Assembly (NCBI GenBank): GCA_964567125.1
Contig: CAZMLC010000024.1
Location: 1 to 33,515 of the forward strand
Direction of reading: 5' to 3'
Origin: CAZMLC01 sp964567125
Lineage (GTDB): Bacteria > Verrucomicrobiota > Kiritimatiellia > RFP12 > UBA1067
Length of the DNA: 33,515 nt
In this document: positions 33,101-33,515 of the stretch, piece after piece
How positions within the stretch are numbered: the first letter of the stretch is position 1
Layout of the letters: the number at the start of each line of letters is the position of its first letter
Position numbers and translations under genes: made by a program
The notes under the pieces: model-generated
Told to the model about the DNA's origin: nothing
What the model saw: the letters and a program-made list of their open reading frames with translations, nothing else
The model's database searches: none

Positions 33101-33515
33101 GCGGCTTCGGCATCAGCGAATACGGCGAAACCATTCTGCTCACGGAATACGACGGTGAAACGATCCTCCGATTCCACGATCAGCTCGATGTGCCTGCCAC
33201 GCCGCGCGGCGAAACCGTGGGCGACTATTTCATCTCCACCGGCGAACGCGTCCTGACCGCCCTTTCCACGCCAACGCCGGGCGCCTCCAATGCGCTGCCG
33301 CGCGCACCGGCGGTCGCCATCGCGGAATTCATGCCCGATCCGAAAGACGACCTCGCGGAGTACATTGAATTGCGCAACCTGACCGCAACCAACGTACCGC
33401 TCTTCGATGTGGCCGCGCCGACAAACACGTGGCGCCTCTCGGGCGTGACCTATGCCTTCCCGACCAACATCACGCTCTCCCCGTATGAAACGATTCTCGT
33501 GACATCAACCAATCC
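27106..33515 (+). CDS. Giant exported CotH-family protein with lamin-tail domains (3' truncated)
   Basis: The frame is open from the ATG at 27106 to the window end (more than 2136 residues), with AAGGAAAG upstream. Signal peptide about 1-27 (ending TVHA). Domains in order: lamin-tail domain 1 (about 28-150, HIRINEVCADNSS...DWIELYN); a PA14-like segment (about 199-365); a chitobiase-type segment (IYYTLNGKEPT, about 529-592); a CotH kinase-like domain (about 646-1092) with GIRIRGAYSRDPRYPKYSLR, YWGLYQTQERAD and the Asp-rich FCHDCEWSL; and a jelly-roll-like segment (about 1159-1342). Lamin-tail domains follow near 1384, 1584, 1761, 1934 and 2071 (for example DYAWLELTNTGDKPMNLAGY). CotH proteins are known as secreted protein kinases of spore coats; the target here is unknown. 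The C-terminus, and so any sorting signal, is not seen. Confidence 0.92.
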   Translation, partial: MSIPARFSSWLMIALILLLSQPFTVHAHIRINEVCADNSSSLLAADDSAPDWIELYNDSAVSTNLSGWFLADSSNALKQWRFPTNTLLEANSYLIVFADSATNALIAGQLHANFNLSKSGESLFLVHPDGVTIEDFLEIPQQRQDISYGPAPQLTPLVQEDDPLSFTIPNATGTAPTNTASGALGFVETKSVFTVKYYVMKSSPGNIDTAQAWVADSTKWSAAAAYPIVTNAAVLNYHATGTLGIFDNDMTFPSQPFNTAIANFVLTAEGGIYIPEPGLWTFSVASDDGFRLKISGQGVNYTAEFPNGRGLGPTHTVFNFPVAGAYAINLIMFQGGGGAGLEFAVAKGDEDNWSTSVFTLVGATNSPVQHLGAFGSFITTNVTSTMKGTNARVDTRYDFDVNQLPETNDTVMLAVRFSDGVVATLNGQTVLSSNAPTSLAWNSTATATRPISDILTWVNIPVPRALLTLGTNTLTLSGLNNAAANGDFFLQAKLTHATGILYPFYFKQPTPQKVNAEGCTAPTPEILFSAPRGYKQGPFQLELTCPGSTNTIYYTLNGKEPTLLTGTPYTSPINIVSTAVVRACIVDPQTAFQNVTTVSYLFLNDILVQNTNPPPGFPTNNTVTGNGAYTNCIRYGMDPVIVNGTDGPRVRKTFTNDIPTLSIVTDLSNLFDEYTGIYLYSRNRGRGWERPISLELIDPVHGNTKEFQINAGIRIRGAYSRDPRYPKYSLRLFFRSEYGAGKLNFPLFGDEGASSFDKVDLRCSQNHSWAQSADANETFINDVYSRDAQRDMGQPYTRSRYYHIYINGTYWGLYQTQERADAEYAASYFKDTDPTHYDAIKLSSGSLEADDGTKDSWISLWDLAINQNAATANYGNPVTYNRLRGLNPDGTRNPAYPVYVDTTNLICRFLVMQATMDTDSPIVGGNTGPNNMVAMFNAVNSDGYKWFCHDCEWSLINRAPYVIPNGNIAHFGTGTGTTSGVPWTAQGSFNPATLHQALMYNPDYRKTFAQLTQKYFFNDGALSTNNAVLRFRSRMTEIDDAVCAESARWGKGTGTTSKKRQDWLNACSWIITNCLMRRNDYVIDHFRARGWFSRIDAPQKFPVGSILPYGTAVQVVATNAFYYTLNGSDPLLPDGSLSLAARACTNQAGFVAAQTFIARGSTWRYFDQGSMPTNQAVAWNDLAYNDSVWAAGPAIFGHAGGTPTNPVSTVTRHYVSGTSGPLVNTTYFRKKFTLPSLDQAPNLSTSLLCDDGAVLYINGVEALRHNMPNTAVTYSTFASTAKSGTNQTTYVTQVLDPSLLRSGENLVAVEIHQIHSTSSDLYFDLDLKTDGAAATNANLYIANMTALGSHAVGARSFSATNWSEYASIAFSATAEAPENPEETPDYSVLRISKVMYAPQTPNEAEAAAGGIPASTKDARDYYAWIELCNTGDKTLDLTGVTLTNNIKAASSTFSGITLPPLGRLFVVKHFNSFRARYPSNTQAVVTWTSGNIARSGSLTDPSKRFTLKDPSGAIIQDFAYDGDTWLGGTSGAKNTGRWWNMADLYADASVWSTEANWVLSSANEPPLIASENGGAIESPYGTDYSVIRVTRLMFAPRDPTAVEQAFLPTYTRDDYAWLELTNTGDKPMNLAGYIMTNDIACVFKSIDLPPGGRYLVCKKKEAFDVRYPLNMTPNDSGRDRKSWDSGNLSRNGLHSIDFYAPNGEFLYALSYTNTWLSGAADNTGRWLELIDPTCPLSAMRKESSWRVNGPIVQPTKPTQLVISEIYFQPPEGRNYEQFIELLNVGLDPLDLTGVQLSASTIQFTFPAETVLAQGKTIIVAAHRDEFASRYQDESLPTFYPGIAVAGSWINGFLTTNDTVTLIAANGETILAQSYSAEWAPRAAGYGSSLELRAPEQLPRSASDRAIALNREVFWQPSSAYRGSPGRLESTAHLLRISEVLAHGVTDYSDWIELHNPTAEARSLNQFYISDTISNPRRLALSAAATILPGGFFTFNPFEGGFGISEYGETILLTEYDGETILRFHDQLDVPATPRGETVGDYFISTGERVLTALSTPTPGASNALPRAPAVAIAEFMPDPKDDLAEYIELRNLTATNVPLFDVAAPTNTWRLSGVTYAFPTNITLSPYETILVTSTN

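Overview
The window looks like a draft chromosome of a bacterium from the PVC group, most like Kiritimatiellota, Lentisphaerota or a related Verrucomicrobia lineage. This is inference from content: a monomeric B12-dependent ribonucleotide reductase, a sialate O-acetylesterase, two enormous secreted proteins (SGNH hydrolase with autotransporter-type beta-strand repeats; CotH with lamin-tail domains), and a stand-alone biotin-carrying oxaloacetate decarboxylase alpha-type subunit. No rRNA or tRNA is present to settle the taxonomy. Two 100-base N runs (6723-6822 and 26962-27061) are assembly joins, so linkage across them is less certain.

Positions 1-4145 hold the end of a phosphatase-like gene and a response regulator/histidine kinase operon (minus strand). 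Divergent from the operon is a small secreted Spy/CpxP-like protein, and the shared promoter region carries repeated TGTCA boxes. The minus-strand gluQ (glutamyl-Q tRNA(Asp) synthetase) follows; its last codons lie inside the terminator of the Spy-like gene. Positions 4258-6679 hold the class II ribonucleotide reductase, preceded by two NrdR boxes 31 bp apart that overlap a plausible promoter.

Positions 6823-9192 are an accessory island. It contains two small cassettes with integron-type attC sites (7091-8437) encoding a small soluble protein and two membrane proteins. No integrase is visible, so it would be an integrase-less attC cluster. Downstream is a non-coding stretch with a foldable element and an array of seven 22-bp units, each a conserved 11-bp half plus a variable 11-bp half.

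Positions 9193-17755 are mainly housekeeping and secreted functions: an RluA-type pseudouridine synthase, a secreted beta-helix protein, a sialate O-acetylesterase, an OadA/PycB-type carboxyltransferase, a leucine-rich-repeat lipoprotein and replicative helicase DnaB. Positions 17993-33515 are two giant exported proteins (2985 aa, and more than 2136 aa running off the window). An unrecognised domain of about 210 aa occurs three times in the window: at the C-terminus of the sialate esterase and twice near the end of the 2985-aa protein. Together with the esterases this suggests an extracellular glycan-related surface programme.
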